From positions 4,774,001 to 4,838,000 of the forward strand of contig OZ218952.1 in the NCBI GenBank assembly GCA_965112735.1: a DNA stretch of 64,000 nucleotides. Reading direction: 5' to 3'. The position numbers were made by a program, and so were the translations under genes. The stretch's first letter is position 1, and each line of letters begins with the position of its first letter. Shown piece after piece: positions 22,012 through 37,470 of this stretch. This DNA is from Phaeosaccion multiseriatum. Taxonomy: Eukaryota > Ochrophyta, other classes. The notes under the pieces are model-generated. The model did not search any database. It was not told where the DNA came from and saw only the letters and a program-made list of their open reading frames with translations.

Positions 22012-25000
22012 ATGAAATTGTGGACGAGCAGCACCAGCGCCGGTAGTAAGGGCCAGCCCGGCAGCAATTCCAGAATCACTAGTGAGAGCTCGAGTGGGCT
22101 AGGCATCCCCGAGGCACCGTCGGGTGGGGAAGCATCAGCAGCAGCAGCAGCAACAGCAGGAGGAGCAGGAAGAGCAGGAGAAGGGGAAATCCAGCACCAG
22201 CAGCAGCAGCAGCAGCACCAGCAGCTGACCATAGCGCCAGTGGATGAGGAGGGGGCGTCTGATGCTGCGCCACCCGCCGTTCCTGCTGCAGCTGCGGCTG
22301 CAGCCCCGCCTCCCGCGGGCCCTCTCCCCTCGGGAGGGTCCATACGAAGCAGATTCGGCCTGGCCAAGTCGCAGTCGTCACACGGCCAGGGCCATGGCCA
22401 GGAGTCGCTCGCATCGGCGGGGGGTGCAGGGCCGGCACCAACTGGAGGTGAGTTGGTACCAAGGGGCTCGGTCGAGGGGCTGGGCTGTGCTGTGCTGGGT
22501 GGGTGGGTATGGGGTCTAGCTGGGGCTGGTGGGGCTGGCTACGGCAACATTTTCACTGCTGGAGGGACTGCCCCCGGGCGTGCTAATGGAGGGAGAGAGA
22601 GGGACAAAAGGAGAGGGTATGCGTCTGTCACACCTGCCTCACGTGGCATGACAGGAGGCCACAGGCCCGTGGCCTCCTTCCCTTGGTCAGACAGTTCAGG
22701 GAGGGGGAAGTATGAAAAGGAGGTCCTTCACTCCGGAGGACGTCTTCGCTGACCGCAGGTGTCGGCAAGGATAACCATTTTCTCTAGCCAGCCTAACCCA
22801 ACGCATCTGCATATGCGTGCATCCACCTCCCCCCCCGTGTGGCTCGCACCACATCCTCTGACTGACTGACTTGCTGACCTGTGACAGACGCGAGCACGAA
22901 CTCCTCCTTCCAGCGCTTCAAAAGCTCAATCAGGAACCTCGGCGGGTCTCATAGGAGCCAAAGGAGCAACAGCAACAGTAGTAGCAGTAGCAGCAGCAGT
23001 AGCATGGCAGCAGAAGCAGCAGCAGTGGTTGGTGATACCGCGGCGGCGACCGGCAGCAGCACCACCCCCCCCACTGCTCTGACCACACCCACGCCTACAC
23101 GGAGCGGTGCCCCCGCGGTCGTGAAGCGCGTGCGAAGGACGGGTCCCAGGGAGTATGTACACAGTTGGGAGACGTTCACCATCGATGGGAAGGCGGAGCT
23201 TGCCAAAGTGTGGGCCCCGTGCGAAGCTCAAGGGGGGGGCGATTCAACCGCCAAGGTGGAGCACGGCGGAGCCAAGCCTATGGATATCAGCGATGACGTC
23301 GGTAAGTGAGGGGGGGGGGGGTGACTTGGGCATCATTAGCTTGGAGACAGAGCCACAAGCAGGATGAGGAGGGCGCAGGAAGAGAAGCATCCGCGGGGAG
23401 GAAGCCCGAGGGTGAGGGGAGGGGCAGGGGGGTGTCAGGACACAGCTGCAGAGGGAAGGGGCCAGGGCGATCCCTTGAGAGGCTCAGCTATGGTGTTTGG
23501 GTGTGCTTGGTGCTTGGGGGTGTTTAGGGGCTCTCCGTCTGAGCTGAGTGAGCTCCTTCTCTCACCTGGAGGGAAGGAGAGGGCCTAGACAGACCTCTCG
23601 AGCATTCATTCCGTTGCGATTGTTCATTCCGTTGCTTGTCCCCACCGCGATGCGTATCAGAAGAGAAGTCTGAGCAGGAGCCGCCCCCCGCCTATTTCAG
23701 CCACAAGGGGGCTGTGGACATGAAAGTTTGCGCGTCGGCCAAGACGCATATCGGAGGAGCCAATGAGAACCAGGTGGGTAGTATGTCAATGGGTGGGTAG
23801 GTGTGTGGGTAGGTGGGTGGGTGGGTAGGTGGGTGGGTAGGTGGGTGGGTGGGTGGGTGAGTGGGTGGGTGGGTGGTGGGTTCGCAGGTGGGTTGGATGA
23901 GTCGGATAGTGGGTGCCAGTCCCTCTGTGCTGTGGAGCAATGTGCTCATGCCCAACGGCCAACGATTTGCAGAGAAGAGAAGGTCCCCCTTACAGTCCTG
24001 GAGGCTCCAGCGTCGGAGGGGAAGAGAGCAGAGAGAAGCTTGGCATGTTGGTTGTTCGTGGATTCGGGGGCGTTAGGGCCGCAGGCGGGAGGGGAGGAAG
24101 AGACGATGGAATGGCGGGCAATTTACGCATCTTTCGCACAAGGCTCCATTTTTTCTTCTTCACGGCCAGGGAGGGAAGGAAGAATGGTAGCAAGAGAGGG
24201 GAGGAAAGATGTCAGTGGATGGTCAGCCCCCCCCCCAAGACTCCAAGAGCGTGACCGACGCGTACTGCTTCATCCTTGTGCTTACCCCTCCACCCCTTCA
24301 TCTTCGCATGCTCTCCCTTCCCTTTCCTTTTCCTTCTTTTCCTTTCAGGATGATTTCTTCCTCTGGAAGCCCTGCTACTCTGAAAGCAGCAGTGGTGGCA
24401 GCAGCAGCAGCAGCAGTGGTGGCAGCTTCGTACTCTGTGTTCTCGACGGCCACGGCCGGGACGTGGGGAAGCTTGCGTCAAAGGCGACGAAAGACAGCAT
24501 GATGGACTGGCTCGAGGAGCACTGGGAGGAGGTGGTGAGGGACCCCGCAGAGGCAATGAAGGCAATGTTCTTCTACGTGAGTGGCAGGAGGAGAGAAGGG
24601 CGCTGGCAGCAGCCGCCAATCAAGGACAGGGGTAGAAGGAGGTGCTATCAATAGCCTCAGTCAAGGACAGGGGGGGGGAGAAGACGGGGGTGCCAGGTCA
24701 GACAGGAGCAGTGGGGACTGGTGTCAGGACGCAGAGGCTGTGCGAGTGGGATGGTGTCATGTGCGTGCACCACTGATGCGAGTGAGCGCATCCGCCGCGG
24801 CGTGTGTGTCGCCGCATCACGGTCGTTTCCTTCCTTTTGTTTGCGGAGCATGTGTAGGGCGGTCACGGCCCCTGCAGGGAGTGTTCAGCCCCCCCCCCCG
24901 GCCCGATTTGACCCCACACCGAGGGAGGGAGGGAGGGAGGAAGGAATGACTAGTATCATGGGCAAAGCGCCGTCTGCTCATCCCTTCTTCCCTCCTTGCT

Positions 25001-27710
25001 GGTTTCTCGTCTTGCTTGGTCGATTCTTCCTCTGCCTGCCTGGCCTCGTACACGCGCACACAACACACACACCTCAGGCCCACACGCAGCTCCTGCATCG
25101 CTTCAAGGAGCACATGACGTCGAGCAAATGGTCGGTGGATGTCGTGGAGGGCAACAGCAGAAGCCGCAGCGGCGGCGGCGGCAAGCTAAGCAGCATGCTC
25201 GGCGGCCATAGCAGCAGTTTGGCAAGCATCAAGGGCAATAGAAGCAGGAGTAACAGCGCGGCAAGCAGCAACGACCCCGGCAACATCGGTTACATCGTCA
25301 AGAAGCGCGCCGGAGCCGGCAACACCGCGCAGTGGTCGTGTGTGCATGGAGGCACCAGCGCGTCGGTGATTGTGCACATTGCGGGGAGCGGCAAGCTAGT
25401 CGTCGCCAACGGTGGGTCCCAAGTGATGGGGAGGAGAGAGCCGGGGTTAGGGTTAGAGGGTTGTTAGGGTCTCCGAGTCGGAGTCTGGTGCGGACGGTGT
25501 CGAGGCTAAAGCATTCTTCCCTCGCCTTCAAGTCCCTCTTCCCCTCCCTTCCTTCACCGCATCCATCGTTCGCTTTCCCTTGCCTCCTTCCCTTCTCTCT
25601 CGTGCCCCGCCCCTCTTCGGACTGGCGCCATGTGCTCCTCTCCTCTCCAGTGGGGGACAGCGACTGCCTCGTTGCCGTGTGAGTACTCTGATAGACATGC
25701 ACGTGCTCGTTGCTATGTCGCTCGCTCCGTTGCTGTCAACGGAAGTATCATTTTGTCTGTGGAGAGAGGATAGGAGGGAGAGCAGAGGGAGGGGGGGTGC
25801 GGCGCCGCGCTGTGCAAGAGGTGCTTGTGTTGTGTTGTGTTGTGTTGTGTTGTGACACTCATGCCTGCCTTGCCACGACTGCACACGTTTCGGCGGGGGA
25901 GCCTTGTGGATTGCTCTAAACCGTCCCTCCCCCCTCCGCCCCCCGGCCACCTCCACCCCACTCCTCACGCCCCCCTGTCTTCCTTCCTCCCTCCCCCCTC
26001 TCTTCCTTCCTCCCTCTCCCCTCTCTACCCCCCTTCCTCCCCCCTCTCAGCAAGGGCCGTGAGCTGAGAGCGACCGACCTCATTCAGATGGGCGCCTCCG
26101 CGTGTTGGCCAGGCTGTGGTGGCGCCATCAAGCCCCCCCCCAGCGGCGGCACGGTGCACTCCCCTCATGTCGAGCCGCAGCCCGCCTCTTCCTCCTTGCC
26201 CTCGTGCGTGGTGGTCACAGCCGAGCACTCCCCGGAGAGCGCGAGGGAGTTTGTGAGGATGCGCACGTCCCACCCCAGCCCTAAGAGCCCCATGGAGCCC
26301 GAGTGAGTGCCTTGCCTTGTGCCTTGCCTTATGCCTTGCCTTGTGCCTTGCCTTGTGCCTTGCCTTGTGCCTTGCCTTGTGCCTTGCCTTATGCCTTGCC
26401 ATATGCCTTGCCTTATGCCTTGCCTTATGCCTTGCCTTATGCCTTGCCTTATGCCTTGCCTTATGCCTTGCCTTATGCCCTGTCTGCTCGAGTGAGCGCC
26501 TTGAGTGAGTGCCTTGCCTTATGCTTTGTCTGCTCGCGCTGTCTCTTCCCCCTCACTCACCCACTCACACACACACGTATGAACACATACACCACTCCCG
26601 CGTCCTCCTCACCTCCTCACCTCCTTAGGCTGCTTGTGGTCTACGATGCGCTCACCCCGTACAAGATGAAGTGCTCCCCGTGCTTCCGTGTGGAGCCCGA
26701 CGGAGCGCCGCGAGTGACCAAGGAGGGCAAGTATTTTAAGAATGTGAGGAAGGAGTGGGCCTCGCTCGTGGCCACGCCTGCCAAGGCAAGGTTTCAGGAC
26801 GCGCTGGCATTCACCAGGTGAGGAAGGCATGGAGAGCTCTGCGGGCATCGTACCTGCCGACCAACGCACGTCCATGCACACTGCCGTACACTGCCATGCG
26901 CTGAGGGGGGGCTGCAGCAAGTATATCAACCAACCCTCCCCCCTCCCTCCCTCCCTCCCTCTCCCTCCTAGGAGCATCGGCGACTACCACCTGCAGACGT
27001 ACGGAGTGAGCCACGTGCCCGACGTGCAGGAGCTCGACCTCGCGGACTTGTTGCATAGGCCGCAGCTCTTGGGCGGCCCGGTGGGGGACGAGCTGAGGTG
27101 CTGCATCGCGCTTTGCAGTGACGGAGTGTGGGACAATTGGGAGTACCAACACGTGGGGGCCTATGTCATGAAGCGGGAGAGGCTCGAAGAGGTGCGTAGA
27201 GCGGGGGAGGGGACGGCGCACAGGAGGAGAGGTTGTGGATGGGACTCGATTGGGAGTGTGGCAGAGACAGCGCCGAGGACGGTGGATTTGATTTGTGCTC
27301 ACCCGCTCTCCCTCTCTCTCTCGCTCCCCACGGGTCATGACCGCCCCCTGGGGAGAGTGGTACGAAATAATATATAAGGCCGCGGTAGGTTGGACATGCG
27401 GTGAAATTGCGTCTTCAGGAGGAGCTCTCGTTGCCTCCGCTGCCTCCCATACTCCCCTCCCTTGACTTGCGCCGTCTTGCTTGGTCCTGGGCCTTTCGCC
27501 TCTCTCCTCTCTGGGCAGGTCAAGAGCAAGGGATCAGGCGTGCAACAGAGCTGCGCACATTTCATGAAGGAGAACACCAAGAGGGGCTCGTCCAACTTCG
27601 GCAGTCAGGCCGACAATGCCACCACAGTTCTGTGCTACCTCACCGTCACTGCCAATGGCGGTGGCCCCACGCATGCAGAGGGGCATGTGAGTGCTGAGGG
27701 GCCTCTATAG
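22012..27710 (+). CDS. PP2C-family Ser/Thr protein phosphatase
   Basis: Ten exons encode 801 residues: 22012-22447, 22888-23301, 23661-23773, 24349-24576, 25078-25411, 25651-25678, 26051-26302, 26629-26817, 26972-27191, 27519-27710. The phosphatase removes phosphate from Ser/Thr using two metal ions held by aspartates. Motifs are GGANENQDDFFL (NQD motif), VLDGHGRDVGKLAS (Asp354), GGTSASVIV, VGDSDCLVAV, TRSIGD, LCSDGVWDNW (Asp715) and DNATTV (Asp770). The N-terminal 280 residues are disordered, with alanine, glutamine and serine runs. Serine/glycine-rich inserts break the domain, and the segment between VGDS and TRSIGD is unusually long. Exon 6 is only 28 nt but encodes part of the VGDS motif. 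A GTGAGT near 27687 leaves a further 3' exon possible. Confidence 0.93.
23776..23880. repeat. GTGGGTGGGTA-type tandem repeat in PP2C intron 3
   Basis: Short GTGGG/TAGG units directly follow the 5' splice site and fill the first 100 bp of the intron. The G-runs on the sense strand could form G-quadruplexes in RNA. Confidence 0.9.
25826..25855. repeat. (TGTTG)n repeat in PP2C intron 6
   Basis: Five-base TGTTG units, repeated about five times, lie in the intron after the 28-nt exon. The same unit occurs in the amidase gene near 36103-36125. Confidence 0.85.
26308..26478. repeat. 12-bp minisatellite in PP2C intron 7
   Basis: About 14 copies of TGCCTTGCCTTR, where R is G or A, begin just after the 5' splice site of the intron. 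The G and A variants occur in runs, a trace of local copying. Three long frames cross it, but the period is divisible by three and the frames are not coding. Confidence 0.93.
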
Positions 27711-27975
27711 CCCAGCGGGTGGGGAGCGGCTTCCGTGCCAAGCCGGCATGTAGAGGGGGGGCGGCCAGGGGCCAAGCAGGGGGGGGGGGCAACGATGTGT
27801 TTCACCACCCTTTCCATTTTAGACACGCACTCGGGTTTGTCGGGTTTTGTACATCCATCATATTTAGGGTCAGTTACCCATCATATTTAGGGTCAGTTAC
27901 ATTGGGGAGAGCGCAGCACATGACATCATCGGGTAGAGTGAGGGGGGTATCGAGCTCGACAAGATCACAGAGGGT

Positions 27976-28304
27976 TCAACACACAAGGCTCTTCTCTCTG
28001 TTGCCAGGGGGCGCCTCCTCAAGCTCACGTTCCGCATCGAGGTCAGAGTCACCGCCCCCCCCACTCTCCAAGTGGTCGAGTTGGCTGAGAAGGGCGTCGA
28101 GGTCGCTGGTGAAGGCCTGCAGACTCCCTGCCATTTCGCAGGCATCACACGCGTCCAGCCCGAGGCGGAGGCTGCTGCTGGCGTGGCTGGAGAGAGACGC
28201 GAAGACCGAGGCTGCGGCCTCTTGAGAGGGACTGCTGCTGACCGGCAAGATGCGTCTCTCTCGTGCTCCCTCTGCGGATGTGCTTTGCGCTCCGTCTCCT
28301 TCTC

Positions 28305-28349
<45 letters not shown>

Positions 28350-29928
28350 CTGCTGGTGGTGACGGCGAGGATGAAGCGTTGACCTCGCCCGTCGAACTCA
28401 ACGTCCCGCAAGAGGACGGGGCCCGCTCCTGTGGGAAGGCCTGTGGGAGGGGGCAGCTCCCAAGTAAATCCACCCTCTTCTCCTTGTCGTTGTGACACTC
28501 CGCCGTCGCCAGCAGGGACGCCTCGTGCACAGCCGCGGCCTGCAGCTCCGCCACACACGCGCCCACGCGCAGCCCCTCCAGCGCCTTGTTCTGCATCTGG
28601 TGCCTTCTCGAGAAAGAGAGGTGCTGCTGCTCGAGGTGGGTGGCCCTCTGCTTAGGAGCTGCCTCTCCGTCGTGCCCATATGCTTGCTGCTCCGGCTGCT
28701 GCTCCGGCTGCTCCTCCTCCTCCTGTTGCTCCTGCTGCGGCTGGACGTGTGTGCCATCATCTATGCCGGCTTCAGTCTCTATCTCCCCACTCGCTGCACG
28801 AGACCCTTGACCCCCACCCAAAGCACCAGCTTGACCACCAGGGCCGCAACTCCTCCTCTGTTGGTTGCTGATGAGAAGCCTTTGCAAGACCGAGAGCGGC
28901 GACGACGAGTTCCCTGCAGCCACCACAGCGCCGCTACAGCCCACACTCTCCGAGGAAGACGAGACGCTCCCAGCAGCTGCAGCAGCTTGCTGACTGACTT
29001 CATCGCTTAGGCTCGGGCCCAGCTCGAGTGCCTCAGAGGCTCGATCCTCCTCCTTCTCCTTCTCCTTCTCCTCCTCCTCCTCGTCGTCGTCGTCCTCATC
29101 CTCGTCGCTCGAGTCGTCGTGCTCGCCTTCCTCTAGCAGCAGCCTTCTAATGTCGGCTTCCTTCTTCTGCCTCTGCACTTGCCACTCGCGCAGAGCCCCC
29201 AGCGTGAGGTGAATGTCTTCCAACGCCCCCTGGCTCTCTCTCTGAATGTCGTGAAAACGACTCCAGTCCCCGCCCAGGGTGCGGGAAGCGTCTCGACCAC
29301 CAGTGCCACCCCCCTCCTCTCCTAAGACTGGTGGGGCGCATTGTATGTCTTGCTGCTCGTCGTCGCGCTGATTGGAGGAGCCCATCTCAGCGACCCCAAA
29401 GTCCTCGCCCTCCAGGATGTCATTGTTGTTCTTGCTGCCACCGCTGGGCTCATCTAATGAACGTGTCTCTACTAAAGCTATCTCAGCTCTTTCACTCGCC
29501 GTCGTCGTCGGCATCTCTGCCGTCGCCGCTTCTCCTGCGGCCCCTCCTCCTCCTCCTCCTCCTCCTCCTTCGCCCCGAGCACTTGTGCATCTCACTGCGG
29601 CAGCGCCCTCGAAATGAAAAGGCAAAACTCCCAGCTTTGCTCGGGGAGACATGAGCAAGTCCACATCATCATCCTCGTGTGTGTGAGGGCCTTCCTCGGC
29701 TTCACGCCCCCTCCTCCCTTGGCCGAACCCGCGTCCCGGGCTGCTGCTGTCGCCGCAAAGAACAGCCTCATCGATGGCACACGCTTCCGCCAGGCGCTGT
29801 CTCGGGGTGGACAACATCTTCGTGCCCCATGCAGGCCATGTGGGGAGAAAAAAAAATGAGGGGAAGAGGAGATGGGCCGGAAGAATCAAAGGACGTAACC
29901 GCCACTCCAACGGATTGTCCAGGTCCAT
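27976..29928 (-). CDS. Hypothetical acidic low-complexity protein
   Basis: One long open frame from an ATG at 29928 gives 650 residues. I do not recognise a family. From the N-terminus: a short MDLDNPLEW segment and a hydrophobic stretch that may be a retained intron, a glycine run, a moderately ordered region (GGDWSRFHDIQRESQGALED to EADIRRLLLEE, probably coiled-coil), an acidic block (DSSDEDEDDDDEEEEEKEKE), glutamine/glutamate repeats, a polyalanine run, and a C-terminal helix (MAGSLQAFTSDLDALLSQL). The frame stays open upstream to 30261 but would then overlap the divergent EGF-like gene. The codon pattern and length support expression; function unknown. Confidence 0.55.
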
Positions 29929-30121
29929 GATGTGCAGATGGGATTGCTGTAACAGGAAAGTAACGGGAGTGGGGGAGTGCAGGGCAGCAGCAGCAGCAGC
30001 AGCAGCAGCAGCCAAAGGACCCAGCCGGTGCGCCTCTTGCCGAAGCAAGCAAATAATAAAAATAAAGGGGAGCAGCAAGGGGGGGGGGGGTTGGGGGGGA
30101 GGGAGTAAAGACAAGGGAGCG

Positions 30122-33527
<3,406 letters not shown>

Positions 33528-35619
33528 TGCCATTTGGTGCCATTTGGTGCCATATAATGCAAGGGACGAGAAGGACGGAGCGAGGCCCGTCAAGGTCAAG
33601 GAGGATAGAGGTCTCGTCTCTCTCTCTCTCCCTACGCTCTCTTCGAGAGAAGAGGTGCGTTGGCGAGAGAGGAGGAGGAGGAGGAGGGAGCTTTGGTCAG
33701 GTGCATCCGCGGGGCAGCGGTGCATTTAGAGGCAACCAGGCAGCAGCAAGTCAACAAGACTCGCTTGGGGCATTGTATTGGATAGTAGAAAAAGAACCCC
33801 CCCCCCCCCGGAGCGGAAGATGTTATTCTTCGCCCTCGAGAGAGGGACGGAAGGAACACACCCTTCGCTGCTGATGGGCAAAACGCTGTGATGCCAAGTA
33901 GTGGAGGAGTAGTAGTAGCGTAGTGACGTCATTACTTTACTTTGAAGCCTTGCCAGAGATGGACCCCATTCGTCTTGGCAAGTCACGCCAAAATAGAAAG
34001 ATTCGCTAACCTCTCCCCTGACGACCATCAATGGAAAGGCGAAAGTCGCTCACCGTAAGCCCAGCCAGGACCCTGGCCCCTGTGTTGGATCAAGGAGCCT
34101 TCCCCACTCACTATTTGAGACAGTGCGTCTCTACTCTTGCGTGAGATTACCTCCGTGTCCAGTGCGGCCGACTGTGTGAGACCATCCACTACCATCCACT
34201 CCTCCTCCTCCTCCTCCACTCCTCTTCCTCTTCCTCGCATGGTGTACTAGACAAGAGCAGGGTCAACTTTTGGAAGAAGACGCCAGTCTTCCCCTGTTCG
34301 GGGCTCTTTCCCCATTCCTCTGCTTCCTTCCTCTGCGGGCCCGCCCTCCCGCCTTCCTCTTCCTTGGGCAGAGCTGAGTGACAAAGAGTGCTGCGGTGTT
34401 TCCCCCAACCCCCCATATGTCGGATGCTTGTTGTACCGCCAATTGGCGGATACTTGCACGACGCAGCCGGCAGGGACATGCGCTGGCCCAGGAGGGTGGC
34501 AGGAAGTGCCTCTTCGACGCTTCATCTGCCAGAGTCGCACGGCCTCTTGCCACCCCTGAATAGAGCGAGCAGACTCCCCCGCTGGCAGGCCACCAGGATG
34601 CCACCACACAACGGAGAGTACAAGAGCATGCTTTTCCGCCGCTTCTCCTGCTGCTGCAGCAGCAGCTGCATATGCAGTCCCAAAGGCAAAAAAAGGGGAG
34701 AGTTTTTCGGCGAAACCCAAGACCTCGACGTGAAGAGCGCCTAAATCAGTTCTCCTTCTACGGGACCGAGAACGGCAGAGCCCTCAAGAGCTCTCCCTTG
34801 TCGCAGTGTCTTTCCTCTCGGCCTTCGTTGCTGGCCTCCCACTCTCCTTATGCTCTCACTTGGTTGATTCCATCCCGAAAGGAGATCGGAGGGGACTTGA
34901 CTACTTCCCGCACAACTACCTTCGGTGCCGCGGGCGCTACGTGCACTCGGTAAGGGTCGATTTCCTTTGGGGACCTCCACTTTACGTCCCGCTTGCCCAG
35001 GTCTGCGCCAGGCGCAACAGGCGAGAGAGGGGACAAATAGCTCTTCTCTCCGTGTATCGTGTGTATCTTGTCCATAACTTGGAAGCTAACCATGACCTGC
35101 ACGTTCTCGTGGAAGGACTCTCGTTTCTCCATCTTCTCTGTTCTTCTTCTGCTCTGCTCTGCTCTGTGTATTTTTTGTTTTGGCAACCGCTGCATCCGGT
35201 GCGGTCAAGGCGATTGGTTCTCCACCGGAATGTGTGAGCTCGTAACTGCCTGGCTGCCTGGCTGGGCTGCTAGGGATGTTCATTCTCTCTTTTTGGTCCT
35301 ATTTGGGAGACAAAGCACGGCAAAGCTTGGCGGCACTCTGCTGGCGCCAACCGCGTCTTCGAGAAACCATGCGGTGACGCTGAACTTGCAAGATGTTGCC
35401 GCGAGGCGGGAGCTCTCTCGCTCCCGATCTCCCATTCGACCTCAGGCCACCATGACTGGGACTGACCGGGGATCTCCGGCCAGTACTGGCACTGGTGGGG
35501 GACTCGGCTTTGGTAGCTGTAAGTGTCTGGTGCCATCTGGCCTAATAGTCAATCTTACATGAACGGGAGAGTGGTAAGAGCTATTGGAGCGTCCGCCCCT
35601 CTCTCCTGCCCGCTCGGCC
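33528..35619. other. Convergent intergenic region, no supported gene
   Basis: Between the 3' ends of the EGF-like gene (+) and the amidase (-). Short direct repeats of GTGCCATTTG follow the EGF stop codon (33529-33556). Frames of 100-157 codons (minus 34247-34720, plus 34806-35237, plus 35059-35562) show no motif and no consistent splice partners. A small unrecognised gene near 34700-35560 cannot be excluded. Confidence 0.45.
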
Positions 35620-37363
35620 CTATGTGGCGCCGCCATCGAGAGTCATGAGCGTGCCGTACTGCTGAGGGCGCCGGTCGCGGAACAGTCCCCAACCTGCCCG
35701 ATCTATTCGCATGTCGTCGATCCGAAGCGTGGCCACTTTGAAGCCCTCCTCGTCCCTTCCCATCTGCTCCATAACCCCGCCCTTGTGGTCCGTGATGAAG
35801 CTGCTACCGTAGAAGTCGATGAAGGAGGCCGGAGGGCCGGAGAAGGCCTCCCTTCCTATTCTGTTGCTGGCAATCACAGGCACGAGGTTGGCAGCGGCGT
35901 GGCCCTGCATGACGCGCTGCCAGTGGGAGAGGCTGTCCAGAGAAGGGTCCTGCTTACCCGGAGGGGGGAGGGCGGAGGGTGGAGGAGGGGGGGAGGGAGG
36001 GGGGAGGCAAAGGTCGGCGGAGGAGCAGCGCAAACTTAGCGCAGCTTGCCTGCTATTCGGGGAAAGGTGCAAAACCTTGTTCATCGTTGATCGTTGATCG
36101 CTGTTGTGTTGTGTTGTGTTGTGTTCCGCGGCGCATGAGGGGAGCCAAGTGACGGGCAGAGCAGACCAATTTATGCTTCTGCACACGTGCAAACACGGAC
36201 ACGCACACATGCGCACAAGAACAAAGACAAAAACACGTGCACGCGCACACACAAATGCACAGCGCACAGCCGCCTGTGCTGTACCTGTGGTTCCGAGCCA
36301 ATGGCAGTGGGGTACAGCAGCATGTCGGCCCCCTGCAGCGCCATGGCACGAGCCGCCTCCGGAAACCACTGGTCCCAACACACTGCGCACCCCACCCTCC
36401 CGAAGCGCGTGCTCCACACCTTGAAGCCCGTGTCGCCGGGGCTGAAGTAGAACTTCTCCTGGTAGCCCTGAGGAGAGAGGGCGGGGAGGGGACAGGGGGA
36501 TCAAGACGATCAAGACGATCAAGACGATCAAGACGAGTAGTGTGCAAAGCATATGCAGGGGGCTGGTGGGTCCGCGACGAAGCAATGGCCAAGGGGTGGG
36601 AGGGAGATGACTGGCCCCGGCCGTGATGTCAGGATGGGAACGACGGCGTCACAAAAGCCAATGAGGGAGGGAGGGAGGGAGGGAGGGAGGGGGTCACGTA
36701 GGGGCTGGTCAGGGGATGAGCACCAAGGTCAGGCTCAGGCTCATCAAGCTCAGGGTCGCAGAACACGTGAGCGAGCAGTGCCCTCTTTTGAGGGCACAAC
36801 GCACCGGCCCGTCCGGGATGTGCGACTTCCTGTAGAGGCCCAGCTTGGTCCCGTCCGCGTCGATCATGCAGAGGCTGTTGAAGAAGGCGTTGTTGGCCCT
36901 CTCGAAGAAGCTCACTGGAATCACCACTCTGCACGACAAGGGCAGACGGAGGGGTTGGGGGGGGGGGGAATGAGTGAGTAGAGCAAAAAAAGCTTCATTG
37001 CGCAGGTCCAAAGGCCTCTCTCTTCTTGTTAAACAGGTGGGCAGTATCCCTCTCATTCGAGGTCATCACCAGCACGCACCCGAGCTCCTTCGCGAGCGAA
37101 GACATTCTGTCCAAAAGAGGGCAGTCATTGTAGGGCTGGGCCCGCGCGAAGTGCTCTTGCTTCTGCTCTTGGCACCAGTACTCTCCACTGAACAGCTCCT
37201 GCAGTAAGATGACTTGGGCGCCGGCTGCACTCGCTCGCCGCACCAGCTCCTCCGCCTTGGCTTCGTTGACCTTGGTGTCGCCGGAGCAGCGCATCTGCGT
37301 GCAGGCAACGCACACTGTCGCGGTGGGGCTAGAGGAGGACTCTGAGCCGGAAGCTGTGGCCAT
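35620..37363 (-). CDS. N-carbamoylputrescine amidase (nitrilase superfamily)
   Basis: Four exons (37363-37080, 36928-36805, 36467-36285, 35949-35620) encode 306 residues, close to the plant enzyme length. It hydrolyses N-carbamoylputrescine to putrescine, CO2 and ammonia, the last step of the arginine decarboxylase route to polyamines. The catalytic Glu-Lys-Cys triad is visible: Glu56 in LLQELF, Lys129 in YRKSHIPDGP, Cys166 in AVCWDQWFPEAARAM. Diagnostic text includes GYQEKFYFSPGDTGFKV, YPTAIGSEPQ, HWQRVMQGHAAANLVPVIA and the C-terminal WGLFRDRRPQQYGTL. The first two introns use GTGCGT donors. No targeting peptide is evident, so it is probably cytosolic. It shares a 107-bp upstream region with the frataxin-like gene. 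Confidence 0.96.
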
Positions 37364-37470
37364 ATTCAGACGGTGTGATTTAGGGCAACTTGTGATTTAG
37401 GGCTGGTTGGGAAGTTGATGCTCCAATCAGGCCAGCTGTGAGCTCCACAACCAGACAGTCCGCGCTGCGA
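37364..37470. promoter_or_regulatory. Very short bidirectional promoter, amidase / frataxin-like
   Basis: Only 107 bp lie between the divergent start codons. It contains two copies of TGTGATTTAGGGC (37371-37383 and 37391-37403) that could be a shared regulatory site (inference). Confidence 0.5.

Noticed and set aside
26303-26821. Leucine/proline repeat frames over the 12-bp minisatellite
   Set aside because: A 12-bp period keeps all frames open. The region is an intron between two phase-matched PP2C exons.
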